64,000 nucleotides of DNA from Sitta carolinensis (taxonomy: Eukaryota > Chordata > Aves > Passeriformes > Sittidae): assembly GCA_032173965.1 (NCBI GenBank), contig CM063290.1, positions 1,240,001-1,304,000 on the forward strand. The letters are read 5' to 3'. Position numbers and translations under genes: made by a program. Of this stretch, positions 10,471 to 20,139 are shown one piece after another. Below the pieces are notes generated by a model. That model made no database searches, was not told the DNA's origin, and saw only the letters and a list, made by a program, of their open reading frames with translations. Numbering within the stretch: the stretch's first letter is position 1; every line of letters begins with the position of its first letter.

Positions 10471-11249
10471 ACCTCAGGCTCGGGTCATCCCATGTGTTCC
10501 ACCCTAGGAGTTTCCCCATTTTCTCCCTGCATTCTCTCTCCCGGGCTGCCGAGGACGGGGATTATCTCAGCCCAGAGTGTTCCTGCCCAGGATTTGCCTG
10601 GGTGGGCAGAGGAGACCCTGGGGGCTGCTGCAGCTCCTGCTCTGCAGGAAACGCGCCACAGCTTCCCAGGCGTTGTCAGAAAAAAGGGAAGAAATTCTCC
10701 TTTTATTTTTTTTCCCTTATTGAGTAGAAAGAAAGAAAGAAAAGGGTTATTTGAGTGCTCCCGTGGACTCCTGAGCCTGCCCAGCTCCGCTCCTTCCCTG
10801 CTGGAGCAGCCGGGCCGGTGAGCGCCGGGGATGGAGCGCTCGGGAAGGGGAGCGGGGCCGGTGCGCGGCGCTCCTGGAGGCTTTCCAGAGCTCGTCTCCG
10901 AGCAGCGACAGGGATCAGCCTCTGTTCTTGCAGCTCGCTTCACAGAGAGCCCCGCTCTCCCCTGACATCTTCAAACGCGGCGCTGGCAGAGCGATTGAAC
11001 CGCCGGAGCGCGGCAGGCGCGGTCCTGCCGGGCCGGGGGGCTCGGATGAAATGCGGGATTTGCGCTGCGCTCCTCAAAGCCGCGGGCTCCCCTTCCTGCG
11101 CCACCGTGGAGCCTGCCCGCACCGCGTCCTGCCGCTGCCCGGCCCCCCAAACCCGGCCCGTGCCTCTGGGGGTCCCCAGGCTCCATCCCACCCACCCACT
11201 CGGGCACCCGCCACCCTGGGTGTCGGGGTGCTGCCAGTGCCGGGGGTTA
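10471..11249. other. Unique DNA with CpG-moderate patch
   Basis: Contains a small (GAAA)n run at about 10725-10745 and CpG-rich sequence from about 10800 to 11120 (GCGGCGCTGG, GCCGGGCCGGG). No promoter, exon or repeat family was recognised. It may be a degenerate CpG island. Confidence 0.35.
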
Positions 11250-11635
11250 CTGGGGCTGGGAGGGCACTGGGAGCACTGGGAGCACTGGGGTTGGGGGGTA
11301 TTGGGATGCTGAGGGTGCTGCAGGTGCTACGAGGACTGGAGCACTGGGGTTCTGAGAGTGCTGGGGGTTCTGGGGTGCTGAGGGTTCTGGGGGTTCTCAG
11401 GTTCTGAGGGTTCTGGGGGTTCTCGGGCTCTTGGAAGGTTCTGGCAGTTCTGAGGGTTCTCGAGTTCTGGGGTTCTCCGGTTCTGGGGGTTCTGGAGGTT
11501 CTCGGGTTCCGGGGTTCTGGGGTTCTGGAGGTTCTCGGGTTCTGGGGTTCTCCGGTTCTGGGGGTTCTGGGGTTCTCGGGTTCTGGGGTTCTCGGATTCT
11601 GGGGTTCTGGGGGTTTTCAGGTTCTGGGGGTGCCG
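11250..11635. repeat. GGTTCTGGGG-type minisatellite
   Basis: Words GGTTCTGGGGGTTCTC, GGGTTCTGGGGTTCTCGG and CACTGGGAGCA repeat with a basic unit of 6-17 bp. G-rich on the top strand, with GGG/GGGG runs every few bases that could form G-quadruplexes. The Arg-Thr-Pro-Glu peptides on the minus strand are artefacts. Confidence 0.93.
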
Positions 11636-11789
11636 GGGGTCGCTGCCCCAGCCCGGCTCCATTCCCTGCTGTCCCCGGGAGGTTCCTGGGCGCGTCCAGC
11701 CCGGGGCTCTCCGGGGGCTTCATCTGAGCCCCCCGGCCGGGGCTGAGCCTGGACAGGACCCTCCGGAGCCCGCAGCCGCCCCGTTCCCT
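11636..11789. other. GC-rich unique spacer
   Basis: GC-rich sequence directly after the array, nothing recognised. Confidence 0.4.
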
Positions 11790-11930
11790 CTGCTCACAGC
11801 AGAGATGCAAATGAGCGCCTTTGGAGCGTGTTGGATAAATACAATGTTTGTTCTTCCTAATGGATTTCGGCGAGATATGGTAAATATTAACTCCCAGGTG
11901 GGGAAATGCATAATTCATCAGCAGGCTCGC
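11790..11930. promoter_or_regulatory. Candidate conserved non-coding element
   Basis: Short AT-rich unique block with ATGCAAATG (octamer-like), TAAATACAATG (SOX-like), GGTAAATATTAAC and CATAATTCATC. No coding frame. The enhancer call is inference. Confidence 0.33.
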
Positions 11931-12469
11931 TCTGCCTGGCTCCTGATGAACGTGTGGCAGCCCTGGCTGCGGCAGAGTTAATTCTCCTCCAGGAGCTGGG
12001 CGGGGGTTTGTGCTGGGAGCAGCCCTGGTTCTGCCCAGCGCTGGTTCTGCTCTGGCTGAGCAGGGCTCACACAGCATCGAGGGCTTTGCCGCAGAGCTGG
12101 GGGGCACAAGGAGCTGGGGGGACCCAGCCGGGGCAGCTGACCCCGAGTGACCCCGGGGATATCATCTGATCCCTCCCCAGAGCCCTCGGAAGGAGTTAAG
12201 AGTGGATCTGAACACCTCAGTGAGGTGGTGCAGCTGAGGGGTTGAGTTGGGGACGGCTCTGACCCCGGTTCTGGGGGAGAAGAGGGGGTTTGGTCATTAA
12301 TTATCCCTCCCTCCTGTGTCCACACTCTCCTCTCTGTCAGCCAACACCACAGCACCCAAATCCCTCCCTGCTGCTCCATTCACCTCCCCAAAACCCAGTT
12401 TTTGGGAGGCGTGGGCTGAGGAAAGGGTTAAGAGGTGAAACCCTCCCTCATCGATCCTTGCCCATGTCA
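11931..12469. other. Unique intergenic DNA, nothing recognised
   Basis: GC-rich sequence with CTGGTTCTGC words. No repeat family or exon was identified. Confidence 0.4.
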
Positions 12470-13370
12470 CTAAACCCAATTAATTCCAGCGCAGTAAATA
12501 GGATTTAAATTTCTGCTGAAGTGATTTGTTAAGGCAGGAGATGAATACAGGCCCTCACCTCCTTCCCCTTAATTAGATGTCAATTCATAAACGCCGGGAC
12601 TCGATGCCACGGTGAAAATTGCCCCCAGAAGTGATTAGAGCCTCTCTTAAACTGGTGGAGGAAATCTGTTTTGCAGACTCTTGGCCCTTCCACTGTTTCC
12701 CGGGTGTAAATTAACCCCTGCACACACCTCGGTGGCTCCGGTGACACCACCACCCTCCGGAGCTGCTCCATCACCGACCTCGCCCTGCTGCAGCCGGATT
12801 TAAGGCCAAGATGAAGAAGCCAAGGCTGCTGCACTGCCTTACACTTGCCCAGTTTTCCTCCTTGTTTGAAGCTGTCTTTGCCTGGCGTGGTGACAGCCCA
12901 ACCAAAAGCCATCTCCCGAAATGAAAGCAGTGACATTCAGCAGCGCGGTTTCAGACCTGGGTAAGTCAGATGTTAAACACCTTAGGGGTATAATCTCCTT
13001 TTAATGTGAGCACAACTCCCATTAACATTAATAGGGGGTTGTGTGGCGGCTTCAAAAGGAGAATATGCACCTAAAAGTGCAAATTAGCACTTACAAACTC
13101 TATTGATAAATTATTAAAGCGCATCATTAAAGCATAGCCACGCCTCCAGATCATTAGAGCAAGTCCAAAACAGCACGGGGGCATGCGCAGTGCTCCCTCA
13201 TTAAAACTGCTCCTAAAATGCCATTTAGGCCCCAAAATGAAGGCAGAGTAAATATTGGTTCACCAGCCCCTGCTTCGTGCAGAATTTGGAGGTTTAAGAG
13301 CTTGAACTTCTCTTCTTTCAATGCAAATGAGCACCATGAGATGCTTTTAGTGCGGGTGCCTGCTCAAAAA
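12470..13370. promoter_or_regulatory. Candidate enhancer block with nested inverted repeat
   Basis: Unique block with AT-rich ends (12470-12660 and 12950-13370) and a GC-richer middle. It carries many AATTA/TAAT cores and an NRF1-like GCATGCGCA at 13181-13189. AAGTGC and GCACTT form inverted arms at 13075-13080 and 13087-13092. The two-level inverted repeat at 12994-13062 is listed separately. Conservation was not tested. Confidence 0.42.
12994..13062. other. 69 bp two-level inverted repeat
   Basis: Outer arms TCTCCTTTT (12994-13002) and AAAAGGAGA (13054-13062) are perfectly complementary. Inside them, CACAACTCCC (13011-13020) pairs with GGGGGTTGTG (13034-13043), with one position that would be a G-T wobble in RNA. 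The terminal loop is 13 nt. If transcribed it could form a 19-pair hairpin with one internal loop; no transcript is known to me. Confidence 0.7.
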
Positions 13371-14189
13371 TCGGTGGTTAAAAGATAAATTAAAGGCCAA
13401 ACCCCCAAAGCTCAGGGGCCACGCTGTCACCAGAGCTCTTGGTTGCTGTTTACGTGGTGATAAAGCTGCACCTCCCTCCCCAGGCCCGAATTCCCAGCTC
13501 TGCCATGACTCATTTTCCTCTGATCTGGCGCTGTGGGGTCCATGGGTGACACCAGGGGGTTTGTGGGGACACTGGGGTGCACTAAAATGGTTTTGCCTCA
13601 ACTTCAGTAATCTGGTTTGTAGCATCCCAGTGACCAACATTCCTAATTTATAGGGTATTGCCTTCACCCTTCCAGGGATATTTTAAAATTAAAAATAAAA
13701 AGGGTTATAGTGTTATAAACTATCCTAAACACAAATCCCAAACTCCAAACCCATTCCCAGAGCCATCAACCAAATTATTTTTTTGAAAACAAGATTATTT
13801 ATATTAATGTAGCAGCAAAAGGAGTAAAAGTCAAGAAAACAGCCCCTCAGTGGTGATCATGAGTTTGGGATGATGCCAGCTCTTTCTGCTATTGAGAATT
13901 TTGCAACAGGTGAATGCGAGGAGTCCCTGTTTCTGGGGATAAATAAATACACAAATTCAGCTGGTTAAAACAGGATAAGAATGAGGGCTTGGAGCACCAT
14001 CAGCCAGAGCTCGGTGCTGCTGTATTTTCCAGGAGAACGGAAAATATGGATTTTGGGCTGGGCTTTTAGCACGGTTCAGCTCTGAGCTCCGGGTGAAGCA
14101 TCTGCCCAGGCACCTCTCCAACAGCCCCTGGTGTCACCAGAGCCACCAGAGCCCCCAGCAACACCCCCTGAGGAACCCAGCCGGGCTCA
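13371..14189. other. Unique DNA with AT-rich centre
   Basis: The segment around 13670-13990 is AT-rich (TTAAAATTAAAAATAAAAAGG), flanked by GC-richer sequence. No repeat family and no exon were recognised. The AT-rich centre may be a weaker regulatory element. Confidence 0.35.
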
Positions 14190-14830
14190 GCCCCATTAAA
14201 CGAGCTTTAATTATTCCACACATTACGCTGAAAACACTCGCTCCTTTTAAAAAATAATTCTCCTCAGAAAAGGCGTTTTATCTCTCTAATCAGAAATCAT
14301 TAATTAGGAGATGTTGACCCGGCGAGCTGTGATAGTTTGGTGGCTGATGAACACTGCCTTTAATCAGACCTTTTACAAGCTGGTGGATGTTAACTTGTGG
14401 CTGTTAATTATTCACACCTTCAAGTATTCCGATGGTCGGAATATTTCATGAATGCCCTTCTTTTTATGTAACAGCGACGATGGATTTTATGAGCCAGGAA
14501 TCGCACTTATTAATTTACGGTCGTTTTGCACTTCCATGCCAGTCGTTTGGTATTAACTCTCTGTTTAAAAATAATAAATGACCTCTGACTCTCCATTTTC
14601 TGTCCTAATTAGCATATTGTCTTTTAAAGAGGAAAGCGTGTTTTCTCTTCATTAACAGTAATATTACCTCGGCAGACAATCAGTAGGTCCGTGATCTAGA
14701 AGCTGCTCGTGGACGCCAAATTGCCTCCTCTACCAGGACAAAATCAATTAACACCACTAGGGATGTCATTATTGTCACATTATGTCACCGGATATACTCC
14801 AGGGTAAATAAATGATTTGTGGAATTTTTA
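14190..14830. promoter_or_regulatory. Strongest candidate conserved enhancer block
   Basis: A 640-bp unique AT-rich block free of repeats, packed with homeodomain-type words: TTAATTATTCC, CATTAATTAGG, CTAATTAGCATA and TTATTAATTTACGG. It also has scattered CpG and a perfect palindrome at 14425-14443. This is the texture of developmental ultraconserved elements. I cannot run an alignment, so identity with a known element is unproven. Confidence 0.5.
14425..14443. other. Perfect 8+3+8 palindrome
   Basis: TATTCCGA, spacer TGG, TCGGAATA. It contains two inverted GGAATA-type half-sites and two CpGs within an otherwise CpG-poor block. A dimeric transcription factor site is possible. Confidence 0.75.
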
Positions 14831-15099
14831 ATGCCGGGAAGGCGAGCGGGGTCGGGGGGTGCGGGCAGTGCCCGGGGGTCGGGCTGGCACAGACCCCCTC
14901 GGTGTCACCCCAGGACCCTCGGTGTCACCCCAGGACCCTCGGTGTCACCCTGCTCCCTGCGGGGAGCATCCTCAGCGAGGGGACACATCACGGTATAAAC
15001 AATTTTCTTGCCAGAACTCCGCGGCCCGGCAGGAACCCCCCGGCGCAGCCCCCGGGAGGTGCCGGCTTTAAAAGTGTCCCCAACTTCTGCGTGTGCCCT
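14831..15099. other. GC-rich unique DNA with a 20 bp triplication
   Basis: GC-rich, CpG-containing sequence. CTCGGTGTCACCCCAGGACC is repeated from 14898, 14918 and 14938 (third copy partial), an exact 20-bp period. No gene was recognised. Confidence 0.6.
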
Positions 15100-15359
15100 G
15101 CGTCGGGGGGTATTTAATTAAGTCTGCTCTGTCTGACACGATCTGATGTCATTGTACAAGGAGATGTTCTTTGTTAGCAGCGCGCTTAGTTTCAGGCTCC
15201 TCTGTGTATTTGAAACCATGGTAACAGAAGAGTAAGCTAAAGCCAATGAGATAATGAGATATTCTCATTGTAATTGTGTTTCATGAGGGCACACGCTCCC
15301 ATGGGTGGGATCCGACTGTCTTACAACTGCTAACAGAATTTAAGGGACAGGAATGAATT
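15100..15359. promoter_or_regulatory. Candidate conserved non-coding element
   Basis: AT-rich unique block with TTTAATTAAG, CCATGGTAACAG (RFX-like half), CCAATGAG and a perfect 7+3+7 palindrome AATGAGATATTCTCATT at 15253-15269. It sits directly upstream of a CpG island, so promoter-proximal regulation is possible. Confidence 0.42.
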
Positions 15360-15811
15360 AGCGCGGCGGCGTTGGCCACAACAGCCGTGTAAACACTCCC
15401 GGCGCGGCGCCGGCTGCCGCTCCCGGCGCCTTCCAGCGCCTCCTGCGCGCTCCAGCGCGGCCAAACGGGGAGAGCCAGCGCTGAAACCCCGCCGAACTTC
15501 AGAGAAGTTCGGTTTGAAAGGCACTAACGAGCCGCGAGGCGCTGGTTTGCATGATAATTGCGGTGGGCGCAGGAGGCAGGGGAAGGGGGACCGCGCTGGA
15601 GCTGCCGCGGGTTGCGGGGGAGGTGGCGGAAAATCCCGCGTGGAAAGCGGCCCGAGTGCCCGTGGGGTTCGCTCTCCTGCTCCCCTGGAAGTGAAATCCA
15701 AAAGTTCAGCCGTGGTTTCGATGAGGAAACTTTCCCGAGGCGCTGAAGGAGGGAGGGGTTTGCCCTCTGCCGTTGTGAAGGGAGAGAGACCCCAAGCCAG
15801 GGGTTGGATTT
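15360..15811. promoter_or_regulatory. CpG island without visible exon
   Basis: Dense CpG from GCGCGGCGGCG through CGGCGCGGCGCCGG to about 15680. It contains a perfect hairpin CCGAACTT-CAGAG-AAGTTCGG at 15492-15512 (a TTCN3GAA STAT-type core lies inside) and an octamer-like TTTGCAT at 15546-15552. Frames of 174-236 codons cross it on both strands, as expected for GC-rich DNA poor in stops; no domain was recognised. Confidence 0.55.
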
Positions 15812-15995
15812 GGAGAGCCCGGGAGAGATTCTCGTTCGAGAGCCCGGGAGAGATTCTCGTTCGAGAGCCGGATTCTCGTTCGGAGAGCCGACCCGGCGAG
15901 AGATTCTCGTTCGGAGAGCCCGGGGGATATTCTCGTTCGGAGAGCCCGGGGATATTCTCGTTCGGAGAGCCTTGGAGAGGTTCTCGCTCTGCTCC
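15812..15995. repeat. CpG-bearing 20-30 bp minisatellite, about 8 copies
   Basis: GATTCTCGTTCGGAGAGCC or a close variant repeats about eight times with spacing of 20-30 bp, usually joined by CCCGGG or CCCGGGG. Each unit keeps a TTCG CpG and often a CCCGGG. The array is a direct extension of the preceding CpG island. Confidence 0.9.
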
Positions 15996-16589
15996 CGGGT
16001 GCAGCAGCGCTCCACACACGGGGTGGACTCCGAGCACCACAAAAGCAAACGAGGAAATGTGATTTGGGGAGTGGAAACAGGATCAGATCTGCTTCATGCC
16101 CTAATTGTCCTCATCCTATAATTGTCTTCACGCTGTGTAATTCCCAGCAAATGTTACAATTATTGCTCTTTTCCCCAGAATATCTCAGTGCAGGGCAGGG
16201 CGGGTTGGGGTGGTGAGTGGGACCCCAGCGAATATGGGATGGTCTCCTGAGAGAAGTCACAAAATATCTGGGAAAATCCATTTTTCCTGGAGCAGAAATC
16301 ACGAGGGAGTCCCTGGCAGCAGAGCCCAGAGCTGCTCCACCACCCGGGCAGGCTTGGGCAGGGGAGCAGGCACAACTTGCTCCACACTGGAGGAAGGGAT
16401 GATTTTTATTAATGTAATTATTACTATTGCTCAAAGAGTGCACTTCTGATGTGGGGACAGCTGACAAGATAAATTATATCTGTTGTCAGCTGCATGGAGA
16501 GACCTTAGGGAGATCTTAATTGAGAGCAGGCTCCCCCCAGCCCTTTGTGCATCTTCCCCAGAGCAGGGCTGGGGCCACATGGTGACCTT
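15996..16589. other. Unique DNA, nothing recognised
   Basis: Mixed sequence with AT-rich patches near 16085-16170 and 16400-16500 (TAATTATTACTATTGC). No gene or repeat family was recognised. Confidence 0.4.
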
Positions 16590-16990
16590 CCCAACCATCC
16601 AACCTCCTTCCCAAACATCTGAGATCCACCCCAAACATCCAGACTCCTCTTCAACCATCCAACCTCCTTCCCAAATATCTGAGATCCACCCCAAACATCC
16701 AGACTCCTCTCCAACCATCCAACCTCCTTTCCAAACATCCAACCTCCTTCCCAAATATCTGAGATCCACCCCAAACATCCAGACTCCTCTTCAACCATCC
16801 AACCTCCTTCCCAAACATCTGAGATCCACCCCAAACATCCATCCTCCTCCCCAACCATCCATCCTCTTCCCCACACATCCAACCTCCTTCCCAACCATTC
16901 AAACTCCTCCCCAAACATTCAGCCTCCTCTCCAACTATCCATCCTCCTTCACAGCCATCCAACCTCCCCCCAACCATCCAGCCTACTTCC
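16590..16990. repeat. 20 bp satellite organised as 60 bp higher-order units
   Basis: The basic 20-mers are of three types: CCAACCATCCAACCTCCTTC, CCAAACATCTGAGATCCACC and CCAAACATCCAGACTCCTCT. They recur in that order with an exact 60-bp period from 16591 to about 16830. The order then breaks and simple 20-bp copies continue to 16990. Strongly C+A-rich top strand. The frames of up to 179 codons are artefacts. Confidence 0.95.
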
Positions 16991-17589
16991 CACACCACAG
17001 AGATTTGGGGTTTGCCTCATGAACCCCAAAATTCGTGCCTGTATTTGTTTGGTGTGAAATAAGACCATGTAATACTGTATTTTACATGGACACCACTTCT
17101 GGGGGCATTTCCCACTAAATCATCACCACAAGGGAGATAATCAGATATAAAAATCCCCCTTAACTGGCTGACTATGCTGTAAGCTTCTCCCTGGCACGGA
17201 GCCCAAAGGAAAAGTTAGGTTAGACTCTGAAAGGAGGATTATTTTCATTGCTGCAGGGCCTGGGCACACTCTGGCCAGGGGACCTGTGTGGGGTGAAGGG
17301 TGCTTCAGCTGCAAAGCTGATGCAGAAGGATCCTCCAGATCCAGGAGTGGGGTTGGATTGGTCAATCCCACCCCCCGAGCTGTCCACAAGGCACAGAGCC
17401 TCCCACGAGGACAGATGCACCAGGAAGGAAGAATATTTTAGAAGTTGTTCCAACAGAATCTGCTCAAACCCTAATGCAAGCCCATCTTCTCCTCCTCACT
17501 AAGGTGCCCAGGCACAGAATAAGCTGCCAAGAGCCTTCTCTCAGAATTTACCACAGAGGAGCTGTTTGACAGCCTTGTACAGGAAATCA
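16991..17589. other. Unique DNA, nothing recognised
   Basis: Mixed composition. No CR1 end, exon or RNA gene was seen. Confidence 0.4.
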
Positions 17590-18080
17590 GAGGCATGTCG
17601 TGGCTTTTTTTTTAATTTCAGCAATATACACAAATCAAGTGCATTTATTAAATCAATGTATAATCATTTTTTACAAGGAAGTGTAATTTCAAAACAGACA
17701 TAAAAGATTTCTAAAGTAACACTACACATCTCTTTTGGACAAATGTTATTTCAGGGATTTATGATAATTCCTTTTCTGAAAGAAAAACGAAGCTAATTGA
17801 AACAAACTTTGTAGTTTCTATTAATGCCTTTGGAATACAGTATGTGCTGCCAGTTACAAAGTGACATTGAAAGCTGATGCTGTTCTCAACAACACCATGA
17901 TTTCTCAGTTTTATGTACTTTTTAATTTCCTCTGTGGAAAATCTGTTCTTCATAAAAAGGCTGCTGAAGAAAATGTGGAAAAAGTTGATTCATTCCATAT
18001 TTACATTCTTGCAAGTACCTGGAAATGAACCAATTACCAACGGGAGCCAAAAGAGAAGTTAGGAAAGTCATTTAGAGAAC
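17590..18080 (-). other. AT-rich block; possible minus-strand 3' UTR-like end
   Basis: On the minus strand AATAAATGC (complement of about 17643-17651) lies some 30 bp before a run of nine A (plus-strand T run near 17607). Its texture recalls the end of a vertebrate 3' UTR. A 64-codon minus frame (17759-17953) has no recognisable domain. It may equally be plain AT-rich DNA or an enhancer. Confidence 0.2.
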
Positions 18081-18274
18081 TCATCTTCTGACGGGCTCTG
18101 CCTCAGAAGTGCCCTGGGAAAGTCCTGGTCTGATTGCAAAGCCCTCCCATCCCAGCAGGACTGGGGTCCTGGCCCTGGTCCTTGTCCCTCTCCGAGCTCC
18201 AGACCCTCTGGGGCTTGGGGACAGCTCTGGAAAGGGGCCTGGTTCCTGTCCTGAACTCCAACTCACACTTGCAC
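18081..18274. other. GC-richer spacer before hexamer array
   Basis: Short GC-richer sequence, nothing recognised. Confidence 0.35.
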
Positions 18275-18710
18275 TGGGACCCCAACATGATCTCAAACCA
18301 AAACATGAACATGAACTCAAAGCCAAAACCCAAACCAAATCAAACTTGAACCTGAATGCAACCCAACCCTGGCGTGAACCCAACCATAACCCAAAAACTA
18401 ACCCAAAACCAAACCCAAAGCTGAGCCTAACCAAAACACAAACCTGAGCCCAAATAAACCCCACACTCAAACCTGAATCTGAGCCCAACCCAAACTCAAA
18501 CCCAACCCTAAGCCAACCAAACTCAAACTCAAACCCAAACCCAAATCCAAACCCAAACTCAAAACCAAACCCAAACTCAAACCCAAACCCAAATCCAAAC
18601 TCCAAACCAAACCAAACCCAAACCCAAACAAACAAACTCCTCCCCAAACCCAAACTGCAAACCAAACCTGAGCTTTAACCCAACCCAAATCTAACCCCAA
18701 CAGCCACTCA
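18275..18710. repeat. CCCAAA-type hexamer array
   Basis: Imperfect (AACCCA)n with variants AACTCA, AATCCA and AAACCA over about 430 bp. The bottom strand is TTTGGG-rich and translates as Phe-Gly alternations. It resembles a degenerate telomere-like microsatellite, but TTAGGG itself is not prominent, so I call it a simple repeat only. Confidence 0.92.
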
Positions 18711-19304
18711 GCCCAGCACATCAGGGCAGGGCTGCTGTGGTTGAAGGAGAATGCCCTTCCTATTAAACCCTCAGAACCTCTACCACTTAAATTTAAAAAA
18801 AAACCAAACAAAATTCCTCAAAAGAAGTGGGGTTGCTCATTTTTAACCTGACTTTTGGCACCTCCAACACCCACCCTGTGGGAGTGGTGTCTGGTTTTGA
18901 TCTGGTTCTGCTTTATTTAAACAATTGACCCCTTTTTATATCTTTTTGGACAGGCCACTCTCACTGGTAGGGAGAGTGATAGAACTCTTCACCCGCATTG
19001 GCCAAACCAGAGAGACTTCAGAGAAAACCATCGCAAAAAGAATCCAAAACATTAAACACTCCTTACAAAAACAATGGCAATGTTTATGTTCAAACTGTGA
19101 GAACAGGCTTTCCAAAACTAAACCATCACGGAGAAACAGAACTTAGAAACTTCAAAACTTCAGGCCTAAGAAAACTAGACTGCACACCTCAGCTGATGTG
19201 CCTCGCTAAAAAAAAACCCCTCAGCTGGGGAGGGGAGGGTTGTTTGGAGCTCCTGTGCTCGCCGTGGGTGACTCAGCTCTGCAGGAACATGGCTTTTCCC
19301 TAAG
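18711..19304. other. Unique DNA, origin unclear
   Basis: Contains a 73-codon plus frame at 18925-19146, rich in Lys, Arg and Thr, with no domain I recognise. The segment precedes an LTR cluster and could be remnant element DNA, but no retroviral motif was found. Confidence 0.25.
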
Positions 19305-19310
19305 CCTGGC

Positions 19311-19396
19311 TTTAATAAAGCCTCGCCTGCCCGAGGTTGCTGCTTGGGGGCTGTGCGGCTTCCAGCGGCGCTAGGTCCAGGCTAGGCTTTATTAAA
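19311..19396. other. 19 bp inverted repeat around a 48 bp loop
   Basis: The left arm TTTAATAAAGCCTCGCCTG (19311-19329) and right arm CAGGCTAGGCTTTATTAAA (19378-19396) are complementary at 18 of 19 positions. Each arm also contains the near self-complementary TTTAATAAAG core. The loop is GC-rich. It could be a cruciform or RNA hairpin, or the termini of a very small element. Confidence 0.75.
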
Positions 19397-19663
19397 TTCT
19401 GCCAGAGGAACAAAAGTAGAAAGTTGAGTTCCCAGCACTAATATGGTGTCGGAGCCCAGGACATCCCTTTGGGAGTGCAGAGCTGCCCAGATCCCTGCCA
19501 AGGGGCTCAGAGACCCTGGCACACAGCCCAGAACACCAGTGGGCTCCATTACCAACCCTGGAGCAAATTGCCACCTTTACACGAAGAGATGAAAGCCACA
19601 GCAGATTGAAAAAGTGTAATAATAATGTTATCACAGGGTGCAAATGTAGATTTTAGGATTTTT
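19397..19663. other. Unique DNA left of LTR
   Basis: Mixed sequence. No internal retroviral coding region was recognised. Confidence 0.35.
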
Positions 19664-20069
19664 TGTAGAGGGGTTTTTGGGGACAAGATGGAGGAATTTG
19701 GGTGTGTCTAGCCTTTCTTCTTCTCCTTCTGTACCTCCATCTTCTCTGATGGTGCTGGCACTTTTGGATTGGTTTAGAGTAGAAGCTCAATGTCTAACAT
19801 AGGTGATGGGTACTGGGGAATAATTGTAAATATGTCACATGTAGTTTTCTGTATATAAAGATAACACCACCCTGGGGGCAGGCAGAGTGCCTCTGACTGT
19901 CCTGCTGAGCACACCTGGGCTGGGCAGAAAGAAAATTTTATAGATAAGAAACAATAAACAACCTTGAGACCGAAGACCGAGAGGTGTTGTCTCATCCTTT
20001 GAATGCACGGGCAGAAGTAAAGACTTCAAACAACAAATCGGGGTCCCAAGCCTTGTTGGGACCCCAACA
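19664..20069 (+). mobile_element. ERVL-type solo LTR, passerine-like
   Basis: Starts TGTAGAGGGGTTTTTGGGGA and includes TTGGATTGGTTTAGAGTAGA, a TATA-like GTATATAAAG near 19852, CCTCTGACTGTCCTGCTGAG and the signal AACAATAAACAACCTTGAGA near 19949. It ends near CCCCAACA after a 10-bp perfect stem (20040-20065). This closely follows songbird ERVL LTRs as I remember them. No gag/pol frame flanks it, so it is a solo LTR. No target duplication could be confirmed. Confidence 0.7.
20040..20065. other. Perfect 10 bp stem-loop at LTR 3' side
   Basis: GGGGTCCCAA, loop GCCTTG, TTGGGACCCC. It lies at the presumed LTR end. It may be part of the element or a feature of the insertion site. Confidence 0.7.
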
Positions 20070-20139
20070 ATACGGTTTTTATTCTCTTTTTTTATCCCCA
20101 CCACACCTGACCTGGTGGTTTTCACACTCATATTGTGAG

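Noticed and set aside
15330..16062. 236-codon minus and 182-codon plus frames
   Set aside because: Both cross the same CpG island and its minisatellite on opposite strands; explained by GC content.
18925..19146. 73-codon basic plus frame near the LTR cluster
   Set aside because: No retroviral or other motif recognised; length is within chance expectation.
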